Assembly (NCBI GenBank): GCA_002840405.1
Contig: PHAR01000009.1
Location: 147,409 to 211,408 of the forward strand
Length of the DNA stretch: 64,000 nucleotides
Direction: 5' to 3'
DNA from: Deltaproteobacteria bacterium HGW-Deltaproteobacteria-8
Lineage (GTDB): Bacteria > Desulfobacterota > Desulfovibrionia > Desulfovibrionales > Desulfovibrionaceae
Part shown: in pieces, positions 26,223 to 36,307 of the stretch
How the letters are laid out: each line of letters opens with the position of its first letter
How positions within the stretch are numbered: position 1 is the stretch's first letter
The notes under the pieces: model-generated
What the model was told of the DNA's origin: nothing
Databases searched by the model: none
What the model saw: the letters and a program-made list of their open reading frames with translations, nothing else
Program-made: the position numbers and the translations under genes

Positions 26223-27089
26223 GTGACGAGGACTGAACCAGGGCTCTTGCGGACGAGCTTCCGCTTCGTGAACACGGCCCTGAACGAGAACGTCCTGCTG
26301 CGCACGAGCGTCCTGGTCACGGTGCTGTGCATCACCCTGGCCTGCATCGCCCTGGCCTTTTTTGGCGTCACGTACACCCTCGGCCCGGAGCAAACCGCCA
26401 AGGTCTACTCGCCCCGGCTGTTCGGCCTGCTTTTCCTGCCCGCGGAGTTCCTCATCTACGACCTCATCCTGGGCAACCGCGAGGCCCGCGCGACCATCAA
26501 GGACCTCTACCTGGACTGGCGGCTGCTGCGGCTTTTCTGGGCCCAGATCAAGATGTCCCTGGTCCTGCTGCTGCCGATCCTCGTCTTCGTGCTGCTGGTC
26601 GTGGCCGCAACGGCGGGATTCGGGAAGGGGAGCAAGCCCAGCGGTGCTGCCCTCCTCGTGATGATCGCGGCGTTCCTGGCCGCGTTCTGCGCCCTGTTCT
26701 ACTGCATCACCCGGTTCTTCTACCTGCCCATCGTGGTGGCCCGGCGCGAGAAAAAGTCGGTGCGCACAGCCTGGCGCGAGACCAAGGGCAGGCTGTGGGC
26801 CATCGGCTGCGCGCTCTTTCTGCCCTATGTGACCATCCTGGCCGTGGCTATTCCCATGGAGCTGCTGGGGCCGCTGCTGGAGCGCCGCCTCGGCTTCGTG
26901 GGCCTGGCGCCCTGGTTCCTGCTCGACGCGGGCCTGACAGGCTTTCTGAGCTGCCTGGGCGCGGCAGTGCTGGCCTTCTCCTACCAGCGGATCATCGGGA
27001 CAGAGCCTGCGGCGAAAGCCTCCGGCGCAGAGTTCACCCTGAGCCCGCCTCCAGGGTCGCAAACGGGCGGCACGGACTGCGGCGGCTAG
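26223..27089 (+). CDS. Integral membrane protein of unknown function
   Basis: 288 residues starting at GTG 26223 behind ACAGGAGGCGGC. Six hydrophobic segments can be seen (about 28-50, 62-80, 110-132, 145-168, 197-222, 232-258), with cytoplasmic-looking basic loops such as ARREKKSVRTAWRETKGR. The C-terminal 35 residues are polar. I recognise no catalytic or transport motif. It stands alone, divergent from the transporter-like gene and convergent with the flavin reductase gene. Confidence 0.75.
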   Translation: MTRTEPGLLRTSFRFVNTALNENVLLRTSVLVTVLCITLACIALAFFGVTYTLGPEQTAKVYSPRLFGLLFLPAEFLIYDLILGNREARATIKDLYLDWRLLRLFWAQIKMSLVLLLPILVFVLLVVAATAGFGKGSKPSGAALLVMIAAFLAAFCALFYCITRFFYLPIVVARREKKSVRTAWRETKGRLWAIGCALFLPYVTILAVAIPMELLGPLLERRLGFVGLAPWFLLDAGLTGFLSCLGAAVLAFSYQRIIGTEPAAKASGAEFTLSPPPGSQTGGTDCGG

Positions 27090-27129
27090 GCCAGGCCAAA
27101 AACGCGGCAAAGCAACGTCACCGCCCTCC

Positions 27130-27693
27130 TCACACGAACTCGGGCCACTTCACCATGCGCGCCCTGAGGTTCAGCGTCCTGCCGGCCACGCGGAAGGTGC
27201 CGTCGCCGTTGTGGTGGATGGTCTTGGGCGGCCGCAGGTCCGGCCCCATCAGGGCGGGCGTGCGCCAGGCCCGCACCACCTCCAGCACAAAAAGATTGTA
27301 GGTGTCGACCAGGGCGGTGTCGGCCACGCGGCACTCCAGGTTGGCGAAGCACTCCCCCACCAGCGGCGGCTTGACCAGCGCGGCCGGGACCGGGGTCAGA
27401 CCGAGGCTGGCGAACTTGTCCACGTCGCGGCCCGAGCAGTTGCCCACATCCACCACCTGCTTCGCCAGGCCCACGTGCGGCAGGGCCAGGACGCACTCCC
27501 CAGTCTTGGAAAGAGCCGTGAAGCTGTGGTTGGCGTTGCTGACCACGCAGGCCAGAAGCGGCGGCTCGAACTCCATCATCATGTGCCAGGACATGGTCAT
27601 GAGGTTGGCGCGGCCGCGCTGCGCGGTGGACACAAGCAGCGTGGGCCCCGGTTCGAGCAGCTGGAAGACCTTTGCCAGGGGATAGTCCTTCAT
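27130..27693 (-). CDS. Flavin reductase family protein (FMN-binding split barrel)
   Basis: 187 residues. The fold is that of FMN-binding flavin reductase-like proteins: the N-terminal strand GPTLLVSTAQRGRANLMTMSW, then PPLLACVVS and the family segment HSFTALSKTGECVLALP, and a downstream block LVDTYNLFVLEVV. In sulfate reducers these small flavoproteins work as NAD(P)H:FMN reductases or electron carriers. AAGGAG precedes ATG 27693. It is monocistronic and convergent with the membrane protein gene. Confidence 0.85.
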   Translation of the reverse strand: MKDYPLAKVFQLLEPGPTLLVSTAQRGRANLMTMSWHMMMEFEPPLLACVVSNANHSFTALSKTGECVLALPHVGLAKQVVDVGNCSGRDVDKFASLGLTPVPAALVKPPLVGECFANLECRVADTALVDTYNLFVLEVVRAWRTPALMGPDLRPPKTIHHNGDGTFRVAGRTLNLRARMVKWPEFV

Positions 27694-27892
27694 GGCGCGC
27701 TCCTTTCCCACACGGCGGGGTTGTGGCTGGAAATCCAGTCCATAGTCCACGCCGAAGCCGGGGATGTCAACGGGGCTGGCCCACGGGGTGCGAGGAGGAC
27801 GCGGCATAACCGTTGCCGGGGCCATCGCCACGCTGGGCAGGCCGTCTGCGTGAGGGGCCGAGAGCAATGAGACCCCGAAGGGGGCGCGGTGC

Positions 27893-27936
27893 TGAAAAAG
27901 AAACGGGCCGCCCGACGAGTGGATGTCGGACGGCCC
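27893..27936 (-). terminator. Terminator of the unknown gene at 27965-28534
   Basis: Arms 27905-27916 and 27925-27936 (GGGCCG/CGGCCC with one bulge) are followed, read on the minus strand, by GTTTCTTTTTC. It fits a rho-independent terminator for the minus-strand gene that ends at 27965. Confidence 0.8.
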
Positions 27937-27964
27937 AAAGGCAAGGGAGGCTTCGTTTCTGAGG

Positions 27965-28534
27965 CTAGGCTACCCGGATGTCGCCTCCCCGCACTTCCTG
28001 GCGGACGCTGTCGAGGTCGATGACCACGGGGTCGATCATGCTGTGGCCGTTGCGCTCGCCCCAGGACTGGTCGTCGGAGAAGCGGCGGTCATAGCGGAGA
28101 TCGTCCACGATGTAGAAGTTGTCCTCGTGCAGCAGGCGGTCCCAGCGGTGGACGAAGAACTCGAACTTGGCCGGATCATAATTCTGCACATTGGCCCAAT
28201 GCCAAGTCAGCGAGCAGACCTCGTCATTGTAGCCCATGAGCGCCAGGAACTTGGCCTTGCTGTCCAGGTACATGCGGCGGCGCAGCAGCACGGCGGCGTC
28301 CTTCACGGGCTGAGGGTCGAAATCCACCGGCTCGCCGTCCAGCATCACTTCCACGATGGAATCCTCTCCCAGCTTCATGCCGCAGGTGCAGGTATTGCCC
28401 TTGCGCCACCACTCCAGGTACTTCTGCTTGTAGATCTCGCGCCCCTGCTCACGGATCTTGTCCGCAGTGTTCTGGGAAACGGGGTGCACAGCCAAATCGC
28501 AGCAGCGTCCGTAGATGGTGAAGGAAAGTTCCAT
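27965..28534 (-). CDS. Conserved-looking hypothetical protein, sigma-54 dependent
   Basis: 189 residues, soluble, acidic and rich in Trp, Tyr and Asp; it opens MELSFTIYGRCCDLAVHPVS. A CTCG pair at about residues 48-51 and CC at 11-12 are the only Cys features. The C-terminal half (YDPAKFEFFVHRWDRLLHE, DLRYDRRFSDDQSWGERNG) is very polar. I do not recognise the family. GGAGG precedes the ATG. A perfect -24/-12 promoter lies 80 bases upstream and the divergent neighbour encodes a sigma-54 activator, so it is very likely the activator's target. Confidence 0.75.
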   Translation of the reverse strand: MELSFTIYGRCCDLAVHPVSQNTADKIREQGREIYKQKYLEWWRKGNTCTCGMKLGEDSIVEVMLDGEPVDFDPQPVKDAAVLLRRRMYLDSKAKFLALMGYNDEVCSLTWHWANVQNYDPAKFEFFVHRWDRLLHEDNFYIVDDLRYDRRFSDDQSWGERNGHSMIDPVVIDLDSVRQEVRGGDIRVA

Positions 28535-28613
28535 ATGCGTCCTCCAAAGTGGTTGAGTCTCTTCTTTTGGCCTGGACGGGGCAGCGCTCCGACGGCCATT
28601 TGCCTGTACCTTC

Positions 28614-28628
28614 GCAACTCTCGTGCCA
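28614..28628 (-). promoter_or_regulatory. Sigma-54 promoter of the unknown gene at 27965-28534
   Basis: On the minus strand TGGCACGAGAGTTGC reads from 28628 to 28614, with exactly 10 bases between GG and GC. The start of transcription should be near 28602, about 68 bases before the ATG at 28534. Confidence 0.85.
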
Positions 28629-28690
28629 GCAAAATATTTGCTTACAATCCGGTTCGTTATGAATGCATGGCAAACTTTGGCGAACCCCGT

Positions 28691-28707
28691 GGACGAATTC
28701 TGCGTCC
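28691..28707. promoter_or_regulatory. Probable upstream activating sequence
   Basis: GGACGAATTCTGCGTCC, with 5-bp inverted arms around 7 bases, sits about 65-80 bases upstream of the minus-strand -24/-12 promoter. The same sequence with two changes recurs at 30145-30161 (reverse strand: GGACGAATTTTACGTCC). The activator encoded next to it is the likely binder. Confidence 0.6.
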
Positions 28708-28784
28708 GCTCCGGTTGACCTCCGCCACGGGCCAGGGCAGAGTGCTCCCTGGAGCCCATATTCCGGCAACAAGGGGAAATCGCA

Positions 28785-30144
<1,360 letters not shown>

Positions 30145-30152
<8 letters not shown>

Positions 30153-30191
30153 AATTCGTCCGCCCCTAAGCCAAGAAAGCAAAATTCGTCC
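30145..30191. repeat. Second copy of the activating-site palindrome plus half site
   Basis: GGACGTAAAATTCGTCC (30145-30161) includes the stop codon of the activator gene and is nearly the reverse complement of the site at 28691. AAAATTCGTCC recurs at 30181-30191, 30 bases on. No promoter is seen beside them. Confidence 0.6.
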
Positions 30192-30197
30192 AATTCC

Positions 30198-30353
30198 GGG
30201 GTTTCAATGTGGCTTCGGCCCAGACGAAAGCTCTGTGCCGTTCTTATTGAGGCTGATGGCAGGGGGGCGCCAGCCAGCACCCCCTTCGGGGTTTCAAGGG
30301 GGCTGCGGCGCAGGCTGAAGGTGTGTGCTTTTCCTTTGAGGAATCAGGGCAGC
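30198..30353. repeat. Imperfect tandem repeat, about 90-bp period, with terminator-like stem
   Basis: Two units starting GGGGTTTCAA (30198 and 30288) share roughly three quarters of their first 65 bases. The second reaches the 3' end of nadE. Between them CCCCCTT (30280-30286) and AAGGGGG (30296-30302), with longer outer pairing, could form the minus-strand terminator of nadE, though it lacks a T run. Only two units, and no gene. Confidence 0.55.
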
Positions 30354-32026
30354 GCAGCAGCGGCCAGCGGCATGCGCCAGCCCGAGCCGAAGCTGCGCCA
30401 GGCGATCTTGATGCCCGGCGCGGCCTGCCTGCGCTTGAACTCGGCGAACTTCACCAACCGGCAGACCCGCGCCACAACCTCGGCGTCGAACCCGGCGGCC
30501 ACAATCTCGCCGGCTGTCTGGTTCTTCTCCAAGTGCAGGGCCAGGATGGCGTCCAGCACGTCGTAGGGCGGCAGGGAGTCCTGGTCGGTCTGGTCGGGCC
30601 GCAGCTCCGCCGACGGAGCTTTCACGAGGATGTTCTCGGGGATGACCTCGCCCTTGAGCCCGTTGATGTGCCGGGCCAGCTCGTAGACCTGGGTCTTGCG
30701 CAGGTCGCTGATGAGCGCGAAGCCGCCGCTCATGTCGCCATAGATGGTGCAGTAGCCCACGGCCAGCTCGCTCTTGTTGCCCGTGGTCAGGAGCAGCGCG
30801 CCGGTCTTGTTGGAGAGCGCCATGAGCAGGTTGCCCCGGATGCGCGACTGGACGTTCTCCTCCGTGGTGCCCGGCCCCTGCCCGGGCGCGAGCGCGGCGA
30901 AGCTCTCGGAGAGCGCGGCGTCGAAGCCCTGCATCAGCGGCTCAATGGGGATGATGCGCGTCTGCATGCCAAGGTTCTTCGCCAAGGCCAGGGAGTCGTC
31001 GATGCTGCCCGCGCTCGACCAGGGCGAGGGCATGAGCACGCCCAGCACGTTGGCCGCGCCCAGGGCCTCCACGGCCACGGCCGCCACCACGGCGGAGTCG
31101 ATGCCGCCGGACAGGCCGAGCAGTGCCTTGGTGAAGCCGCACTTGCGCAGGTAGTCGCGGGTGCCGAGCACCAGCGCCTGCCAGATGTCGCTGTTGGACG
31201 AGACCTCGTCGTCCGTCACGGGGCCAGGGGCCGAGAGGTCCGCCACCAGCACGTCCTCGGCAAATCCCGCCGCCTGCGCCAACACCGCGCCGTCCGGACC
31301 GTATACCGCGCTGCGGCCGTCAAAGACCAGCTCGTCGTTGCCGCCCACCTGGTTGCAGTACACCAGCGGCAGGCCCCGCTTCTTGGCGATGGCCGAGAGC
31401 ATGTCGCGCCGGAGCGCCTGCTTGCGCAGGCTGTAGGGCGAGGCCGAAAGATTGAGCAGCACCTCCGCCCCGGCAGCAACGGCGGCCTCCACCGGGTCCA
31501 CCGGGTACAGGCGGTGCGGCCAGTAGTCCTTGTCGTTCCACAGGTCCTCGCAGATGGTCACGCCGAACTTCAGGCCCCGGTACTCCACAACCCCTGGAAC
31601 CCCGAAGGGGGCCGGCTCGAAGTAGCGCGCCTCGTCGAACACGTCGTAGGTGGGCAGCAGGGACTTGCGGATGCGCGCGCGGACCACCCCGGCCTCGCAC
31701 CACAGGGCGGCGTTGAACAGGGCCTTGCCCCGGCCGGACACGTTGGGCTCCGGGCAGCCCAGCACCAGGGCCGGGCCAGCGGGGAAGCGCTCAAACAGGC
31801 GGCGGGCCAGGGCCTCGGCCTCGGCAAAGGCGGCCCGGCTGAAGCCGTCGTAAAGCAGCATGTCGCGCGGGGGATAGCCGGTAAGCGCCAGCTCCGGGGT
31901 CAGGCAGAGGTCCGCGCGCCCCTCCTGGGTGTCGGCCAGGGCAGTCGCGTAGGCGGCCTCGATGCGCGCGGCGTTGCCGGTGATGTCGCCCACCACGGGG
32001 TTGATCTGCAAGAGGCCGATGTGCAT
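30344..32026 (-). CDS. nadE: Glutamine-dependent NAD+ synthetase
   Basis: 560 residues. The N-terminal nitrilase-type glutaminase domain (about 1-255) has Glu in PELALTGYPP, Lys in RKSLLPTYDVFDE and the Cys nucleophile in TICEDLWND. The C-terminal synthetase domain (about 280-550) has the PP-loop GLSGGIDSAVVAAVA and NKSELAVGYCTIYGD. It amidates deamido-NAD in the last step of NAD synthesis using glutamine. It starts 27 bases after the glycosyltransferase stop, so it ends a three-gene minus-strand unit. Confidence 0.95.
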   Translation of the reverse strand: MHIGLLQINPVVGDITGNAARIEAAYATALADTQEGRADLCLTPELALTGYPPRDMLLYDGFSRAAFAEAEALARRLFERFPAGPALVLGCPEPNVSGRGKALFNAALWCEAGVVRARIRKSLLPTYDVFDEARYFEPAPFGVPGVVEYRGLKFGVTICEDLWNDKDYWPHRLYPVDPVEAAVAAGAEVLLNLSASPYSLRKQALRRDMLSAIAKKRGLPLVYCNQVGGNDELVFDGRSAVYGPDGAVLAQAAGFAEDVLVADLSAPGPVTDDEVSSNSDIWQALVLGTRDYLRKCGFTKALLGLSGGIDSAVVAAVAVEALGAANVLGVLMPSPWSSAGSIDDSLALAKNLGMQTRIIPIEPLMQGFDAALSESFAALAPGQGPGTTEENVQSRIRGNLLMALSNKTGALLLTTGNKSELAVGYCTIYGDMSGGFALISDLRKTQVYELARHINGLKGEVIPENILVKAPSAELRPDQTDQDSLPPYDVLDAILALHLEKNQTAGEIVAAGFDAEVVARVCRLVKFAEFKRRQAAPGIKIAWRSFGSGWRMPLAAAALP

Positions 32027-32053
32027 GGCGGGTCCCTGGCCTGGCGGCCTGCG

Positions 32054-33166
32054 CTAGTCGCGGGGGTCGGACAGCGTGCCGGGCATTGTGCCGGGCGTAT
32101 GCTCGGACGTTGGCTCGGGAGTTGTGCCGGAAAAATCGCCGCGCACCACCTCGCGCACCTTGAAGGGCAGGTTGCCGCTGACCACGTCATGGGTGTTCAC
32201 CAGCAGCTCCAGGATCAGCCCGGTGCTCATGAAGCCCAGCGACGACAGGTAGAACAGCACAGCCCCCAGAAACGGCGGCCGGGTGCCCATGTGCACGCCC
32301 AGGAACAATTTCTCGTAGAGCAGCCAGAACATGGTCAACGTGGCCAGCAGGAACAGCCACAGGCTGATGCGGCCGAAGAGGTACACGGGCCGCTGCTTGT
32401 AGGAGTTCTGGAACCACAAGAGCACGATGTCGAAGAGCACGTCGATGCTGCGGCCGATGCCGTAGTGGCTCTTCCCCGCAAAGCGCGGGGGCGCGCTGGT
32501 CGGAACCTCGCACACCGCGCCGCCCTGGCTGTAGACCAGGGCCGGGATGAGCCGGTGCTGGCCCTCGCGCAGCTTGAGCGAGCGCGCCAGGTCGCCGTCC
32601 AGGCAGGACAGCCCGCCCATGTCGTGGACGTCGCACTTGCTGGTGGCGCGCATGAGGTAGTTGGCGATGAGGCTGGGGATGCGGCGCAGCAGCAGGGACT
32701 CCTGGCGCTTCTGGCGCACGCCCTTGACCAGGTCGAAGCCCTCGCGGATCTTCTCGATGAGGCTCGGGACCTCCTCGGGCGGGTGCTGCAGGTCGCCGTC
32801 CATGATGACCACGTACCGGCCGCGCGAATGCTGGATGCCCGCGAAGATGGCCGTGCACTGGCCCCGGTTGCGCGCCAGGAACACGCCCACCAGGTGCGGG
32901 TCGGTCTGCGCCAGCTCGCGGATGATGGCGGGCGTCTTGTCCGTGCTGCCGTCGTTCACCAGCACGATCTCGTAACTCACGCCCAGCCCCTGGAGGGCCG
33001 CACCGATGCGGCGGTGGAACTCGCGCACGCAGAGTTCCTCGTTGTGCATGGGCGTGACGATGCTGACCTCCACCGGCCAGGAGCCTTCGGGCGGCCAGGC
33101 CCCTTCGGAGGGCTGTGACTTCGCGGCGGAGCCGTTCAGGGCGCAGTGCAGGGCGGATCGTGACAT
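32054..33166 (-). CDS. Family 2 glycosyltransferase with two membrane helices
   Basis: 370 residues. The GT-A domain (about 32-245) starts VSIVTPMHNEELCVREF and contains IVLVNDGSTDKTP and VVIMDGDLQHPPEE (nucleotide-sugar and metal binding). Two C-terminal membrane segments (about 268-290 and 303-328) are as in polyprenyl-phosphate glycosyltransferases such as ArnC/DPM1-like enzymes. It may load a sugar on undecaprenyl phosphate. The upstream ydjC-like deacetylase ends 35 bases before it, which suggests a common lipid or glycan pathway. Confidence 0.88.
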   Translation of the reverse strand: MSRSALHCALNGSAAKSQPSEGAWPPEGSWPVEVSIVTPMHNEELCVREFHRRIGAALQGLGVSYEIVLVNDGSTDKTPAIIRELAQTDPHLVGVFLARNRGQCTAIFAGIQHSRGRYVVIMDGDLQHPPEEVPSLIEKIREGFDLVKGVRQKRQESLLLRRIPSLIANYLMRATSKCDVHDMGGLSCLDGDLARSLKLREGQHRLIPALVYSQGGAVCEVPTSAPPRFAGKSHYGIGRSIDVLFDIVLLWFQNSYKQRPVYLFGRISLWLFLLATLTMFWLLYEKLFLGVHMGTRPPFLGAVLFYLSSLGFMSTGLILELLVNTHDVVSGNLPFKVREVVRGDFSGTTPEPTSEHTPGTMPGTLSDPRD

Positions 33167-33201
33167 GCTTGGTATCCCGTAGTTCCTAACGTCTGAGCAG
33201 G

Positions 33202-34107
33202 TTACTGGCGAAATTCCGGCCGAAGGCCGCGGGTGGCCGGGTCGAGCTGGCCGTAGTGCACCAGCCGGGCTCCGGCGCTGGCAAAGGCCTCGTCCCAGCC
33301 CTGGGCGGCCAGGGCGTCGCGCTCAAGGATCCACTGGCCGCTGATGCGCATGGGGCCGTAGTCCGCGGGCATCGGGCCGTCGCCCGCCAGCTCTTCGGGC
33401 ATGGGCGCGCCAGGGTGGCAGACCAGCTCCAGCACGTCGGGCCGCACCCGCTTCATATACGCCGAGAGCCGCCCCGGCAACAGTTCCGCGCCCTGGTCGG
33501 CCACGCCGAACACCGAGTGCGGGCAGGCCACCCGGCCCGTTGTGGGCAGATGGTGCCACAGGGCGAAGGTGTTCAAAATGCGCGCGCGCCGTCCGCCCTT
33601 GTCCCAGCGCAGCGGCGAAACCAGCTCCACGGGCCTGCGCACCCAGCCGATGCCGAAGCGCTCGGCCACGCGGCAGGCGGCCTCGAACAGTCCCGGCCAC
33701 ACGTGGATGTGCTTCTCGGAGTCCAGGTGCGTGGGCGCGACGCCCAGATCCAGCGCGCGCTCGACCTGGCGCGTCCACTCGCGCTCGGCGTCGGCCGGGG
33801 TGAAGGCGCGGCCCAGGTAGCGCTTGAAAAGCGTCACATAGTCGCCCAAAAACAGGCCCTGGGGGCCGACCAGGCCGGGAATCTCGTGGGCCGGGCTCTC
33901 GGGGCGGCCACGAAGAATGTTCAGGTGCACGCCGATGCCCAGGGACCCGGCCCCGGACAGCCGGGCCGCAGCCGGTGCGTCCGGCCCGTTCACCAGAAGC
34001 GTGGCCGAGCTGACGCGCGCGAGCCCGGAGAGGTCCTCCACGGCGCGGCGCACGGCCGCGTGCAGGCCCAGATCATCGACATTGACCACTACATACATGG
34101 GCGGCAT
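33202..34107 (-). CDS. YdjC/ChbG/HpnK-family carbohydrate deacetylase
   Basis: 301 residues. VVVNVDDLGLH near the N-terminus gives the metal-binding Asp pair; SLGIGVHLNIL (His), THLDSEKHIHVWP (two His) and ELVCHPGAP complete the pattern of this TIM-barrel-like deacetylase family. Members remove acetyl groups from chitooligosaccharides or from hopanoid/lipid-linked sugars. The ATG at 34107 has AGGGG about 6 bases before it; ATG 34098 lacks one. It leads the unit with the glycosyltransferase and nadE; substrate unknown. Confidence 0.82.
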   Translation of the reverse strand: MPPMYVVVNVDDLGLHAAVRRAVEDLSGLARVSSATLLVNGPDAPAAARLSGAGSLGIGVHLNILRGRPESPAHEIPGLVGPQGLFLGDYVTLFKRYLGRAFTPADAEREWTRQVERALDLGVAPTHLDSEKHIHVWPGLFEAACRVAERFGIGWVRRPVELVSPLRWDKGGRRARILNTFALWHHLPTTGRVACPHSVFGVADQGAELLPGRLSAYMKRVRPDVLELVCHPGAPMPEELAGDGPMPADYGPMRISGQWILERDALAAQGWDEAFASAGARLVHYGQLDPATRGLRPEFRQ

Positions 34108-34300
34108 GCTATCCCCTGGCGGGCGGAAGGTAAAGCGCGGGCGCGCAGGGGCCGCGCCGAGCATCCTTCGGAGCAAGGCGGGCAGTCGTTTCCGGCAAGA
34201 TTCCACTAGCCAACATGCGCAACCTTGAGTATCATCAACGAAAATGACACCACCGCCCCGCTCTGAGCCTTCAGAGGGGCGAAGCACAGGAGACGCACAC

Positions 34301-34951
34301 ATGCTCATCGATACCTGGATGACCAAGGACGTCGTGACCGCGACCCCGGAAACCTCCATGATGAAGGCCTCCAAGATCCTGAAGGAGAAGGGCGTCAGCC
34401 GCCTGCCCGTGGTGGACGAAAAGGGCGTGCTCGTGGGCATCGTGTCCGACCGGGACATCAAGGACGCTTCGCCCTCCAAGGCCACCACGCTCGACATGCA
34501 CGAGCTGTACTACCTGCTCTCGGAGATCAAGGTGAAGGACATCATGACCAAGAAGGTCGTGACCCTGAAGCTGGGCGAAACCGTGGACAGCGCCGCTGCG
34601 GCGATGCTCGAGCACAAGATCGGCGGCATGCCCGTGGTGGACGAGAACAACAAGGTCGTGGGCATCGTCACCGACTCGGACATCTTCAAGGTGCTGGTGC
34701 GCATCACTGGCGTCATGGAGGGCGGGGTGCAGATCGGACTGCGCCTGCCGAACGAGCCGGGCGGGCTGGTGCCGGTGCTGGACTACCTGAAGGACCACGG
34801 CGCGCGGCTCATGAGCCTGCTCACGTCGTGCGAGCCCGCCGAGGTGGGCATGCGCGACGTGTACCTGCGCATCCGCGACATGGACAAGACCGCGCTCAAC
34901 GCGCTCAAGGCCGAGATGCAGCAGAACTTCGAGGTCATCTACTGGGTGTAG
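34301..34951 (+). CDS. CBS-pair and ACT domain protein
   Basis: 216 residues. Two CBS repeats (about 1-57 and 76-132; VSRLPVVDEKGVLVGIVSDRD and GGMPVVDENNKVVGIVTDSD in part) bind adenine nucleotides. The rest (about 140-216) looks like an ACT-type regulatory domain (RLPNEPGGLVPVLDYLKDHG). It should be a cytoplasmic energy or amino-acid sensor, as acuB-like proteins are. CAGGAG precedes ATG 34301. Its terminator is the integration site of the island. Confidence 0.85.
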   Translation: MLIDTWMTKDVVTATPETSMMKASKILKEKGVSRLPVVDEKGVLVGIVSDRDIKDASPSKATTLDMHELYYLLSEIKVKDIMTKKVVTLKLGETVDSAAAAMLEHKIGGMPVVDENNKVVGIVTDSDIFKVLVRITGVMEGGVQIGLRLPNEPGGLVPVLDYLKDHGARLMSLLTSCEPAEVGMRDVYLRIRDMDKTALNALKAEMQQNFEVIYWV

Positions 34952-34975
34952 CCCCTCGCGACTGTTTTGGTGATG

Positions 34976-35006
34976 GGCCGGGGGGTTGCAGCCTCCGGCC
35001 TTTTTT
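34976..35006 (+). terminator. Terminator of the CBS gene, overlapping the left attachment repeat
   Basis: GGCCGG (34976-34981) pairs with CCGGCC (34994-34999) and is followed by seven T. Bases 34980-35005 recur at 62797-62822, so the hairpin arm, loop and T run are the element's target sequence. Confidence 0.9.
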
Positions 35007-35100
35007 TATGTTCACTTTGCACTGCCTTGTATGATCCTCAAATGACGGCATGTTTTAGATAGCCCCCACAACTTGACACCCCACCGTTTTGTATGGTTTT

Positions 35101-35131
35101 GGTTGGAACAGGTTGGAATGGTGGTTGGAAT
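35101..35131 (+). repeat. Three GGTTGGAA repeats, probable integrase arm sites
   Basis: GGTTGGAAC at 35101, GGTTGGAAT at 35111 and again at 35123, between the left att repeat and the integrase gene. Two more lie at 62694 and 62708 near the right end. Position and repetition fit arm-type integrase binding sites. Confidence 0.6.
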
Positions 35132-35149
35132 AGAGCGACGGAGGTTTCG

Positions 35150-36307
35150 ATGGGCAAGCGGATGCCGACCGGGTACAAGGGTGTATTCTACCGGATGGTC
35201 CCTCGACTAGGGGGACCGGGTGAAGAGCGGGCTTACTACGCGGTTTATAAGCGTGAAGGCAAGGCTGTTGAAACCATGGTAGGCCGTCAGCATCGGGACG
35301 GCATGACCGAGGCGAAGGCAAACAACCGTCGCTCACTGATGGTGGAAGGCAAGGCTGAAACGCGGCAGGAAGGGCGCGAACGCAAGAAGTCCGAGCAGCA
35401 AGCCATGGCTGACCGCCCAACCATTGCAAGGTTGTGGGAACTCTATAAAGAAGCACGCCCCGACCTCAAGGGCATCCGTAATTATGAAAGTTGCTACAAG
35501 TCCCACATCTCGCCCGTGTTTGCCGACAAGACCCCTGCTGAGATCGACCCCCTAAGCATCACCCGCTTCAAGGTGAACCTAGCCAAGCGATTGGCTCCAA
35601 AAACCACGTCAAACGCACTGGAGTTACTGCGCCGCATAATAAATTTTGGCGTTGCTCACGATCTTTGCGAATCAAAGATTAAAATCAATCTCCCTATAGT
35701 TGACAACTTGCGGACAGAGGACTTAAGCCCGGAGCAACTTGCGGCCCTGTTAGGGGTATTGGGCACGGCGTCGAATCAGGCTGTAGCGAACATCATGCGA
35801 ATGGCCCTCTTCACAGGCATGAGGTGCGGCGAAATACTGAAACTTAAATGGGAGCACCTCGATTTTGAACGGGGATTTGTTTACCTGCATGACCCTAAGG
35901 GTGGAGTCTCCGCAAATATTCCCATGAACCCTCAGGCGCGAAATATGCTCCTGACATTGCCGCGAGAGAGCGAATTCGTATTTCCTGGCCGTGGTGGTGA
36001 GAAGCGGGTCGCTTACCGCGCCGCTGCTAGAAAGTTGTGCGCCGCAGCCGGGCTCCCTAAAGACTTCCGACCCCTGCACGGCCTACGTCATGCCTACGCC
36101 TCCATGCTGGCTAGTTCTGGCCAAGTGGATCTCTACACCCTGCAACGGCTCTTGACCCACAAGACAGCCAGCATGACACAGAGATACGCTCATTTGCGAG
36201 ACGAAGTTTTGCAGCGGGGCGCGAACGTGGCTGGGCAGATTATGGAGGACGCCCAGGCAGGGCAGAGCCAGAAGGTGGTCAACTTGGAAGATTTCAAGAA
36301 GGGGTAA
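35150..36307 (+). CDS. int: Tyrosine-family site-specific integrase
   Basis: 385 residues. The N-terminal arm-binding and core-binding parts (about 1-165) are followed by the catalytic domain with Arg in ALFTGMRCGEILKLKW, HGLRHAYASMLASSG (His-x-x-Arg), LLTHKTASMTQRYAHL (His and the nucleophilic Tyr). All key residues are present. I use ATG 35150 with GGAGG 5 bases upstream; a longer frame to 35093 runs through the arm-site repeats. It should integrate and excise the island at the 26-bp repeat. Its C-terminal 60 residues are homologous to the broken integrase at 61487. Confidence 0.93.
   Translation: MGKRMPTGYKGVFYRMVPRLGGPGEERAYYAVYKREGKAVETMVGRQHRDGMTEAKANNRRSLMVEGKAETRQEGRERKKSEQQAMADRPTIARLWELYKEARPDLKGIRNYESCYKSHISPVFADKTPAEIDPLSITRFKVNLAKRLAPKTTSNALELLRRIINFGVAHDLCESKIKINLPIVDNLRTEDLSPEQLAALLGVLGTASNQAVANIMRMALFTGMRCGEILKLKWEHLDFERGFVYLHDPKGGVSANIPMNPQARNMLLTLPRESEFVFPGRGGEKRVAYRAAARKLCAAAGLPKDFRPLHGLRHAYASMLASSGQVDLYTLQRLLTHKTASMTQRYAHLRDEVLQRGANVAGQIMEDAQAGQSQKVVNLEDFKKG

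Noticed and set aside
30198..30353. GTTTCAA-containing repeats as a CRISPR array
   Set aside because: Only two units, about 90 bases apart, with similarity running through the would-be spacer. No cas gene is near; the Cas4-like nuclease at 49174 belongs to a recombination operon.
34950..35010. tRNA or tmRNA gene at the left island border
   Set aside because: No cloverleaf or CCA end can be drawn; the sequence is a plain hairpin with T run following the CBS gene.
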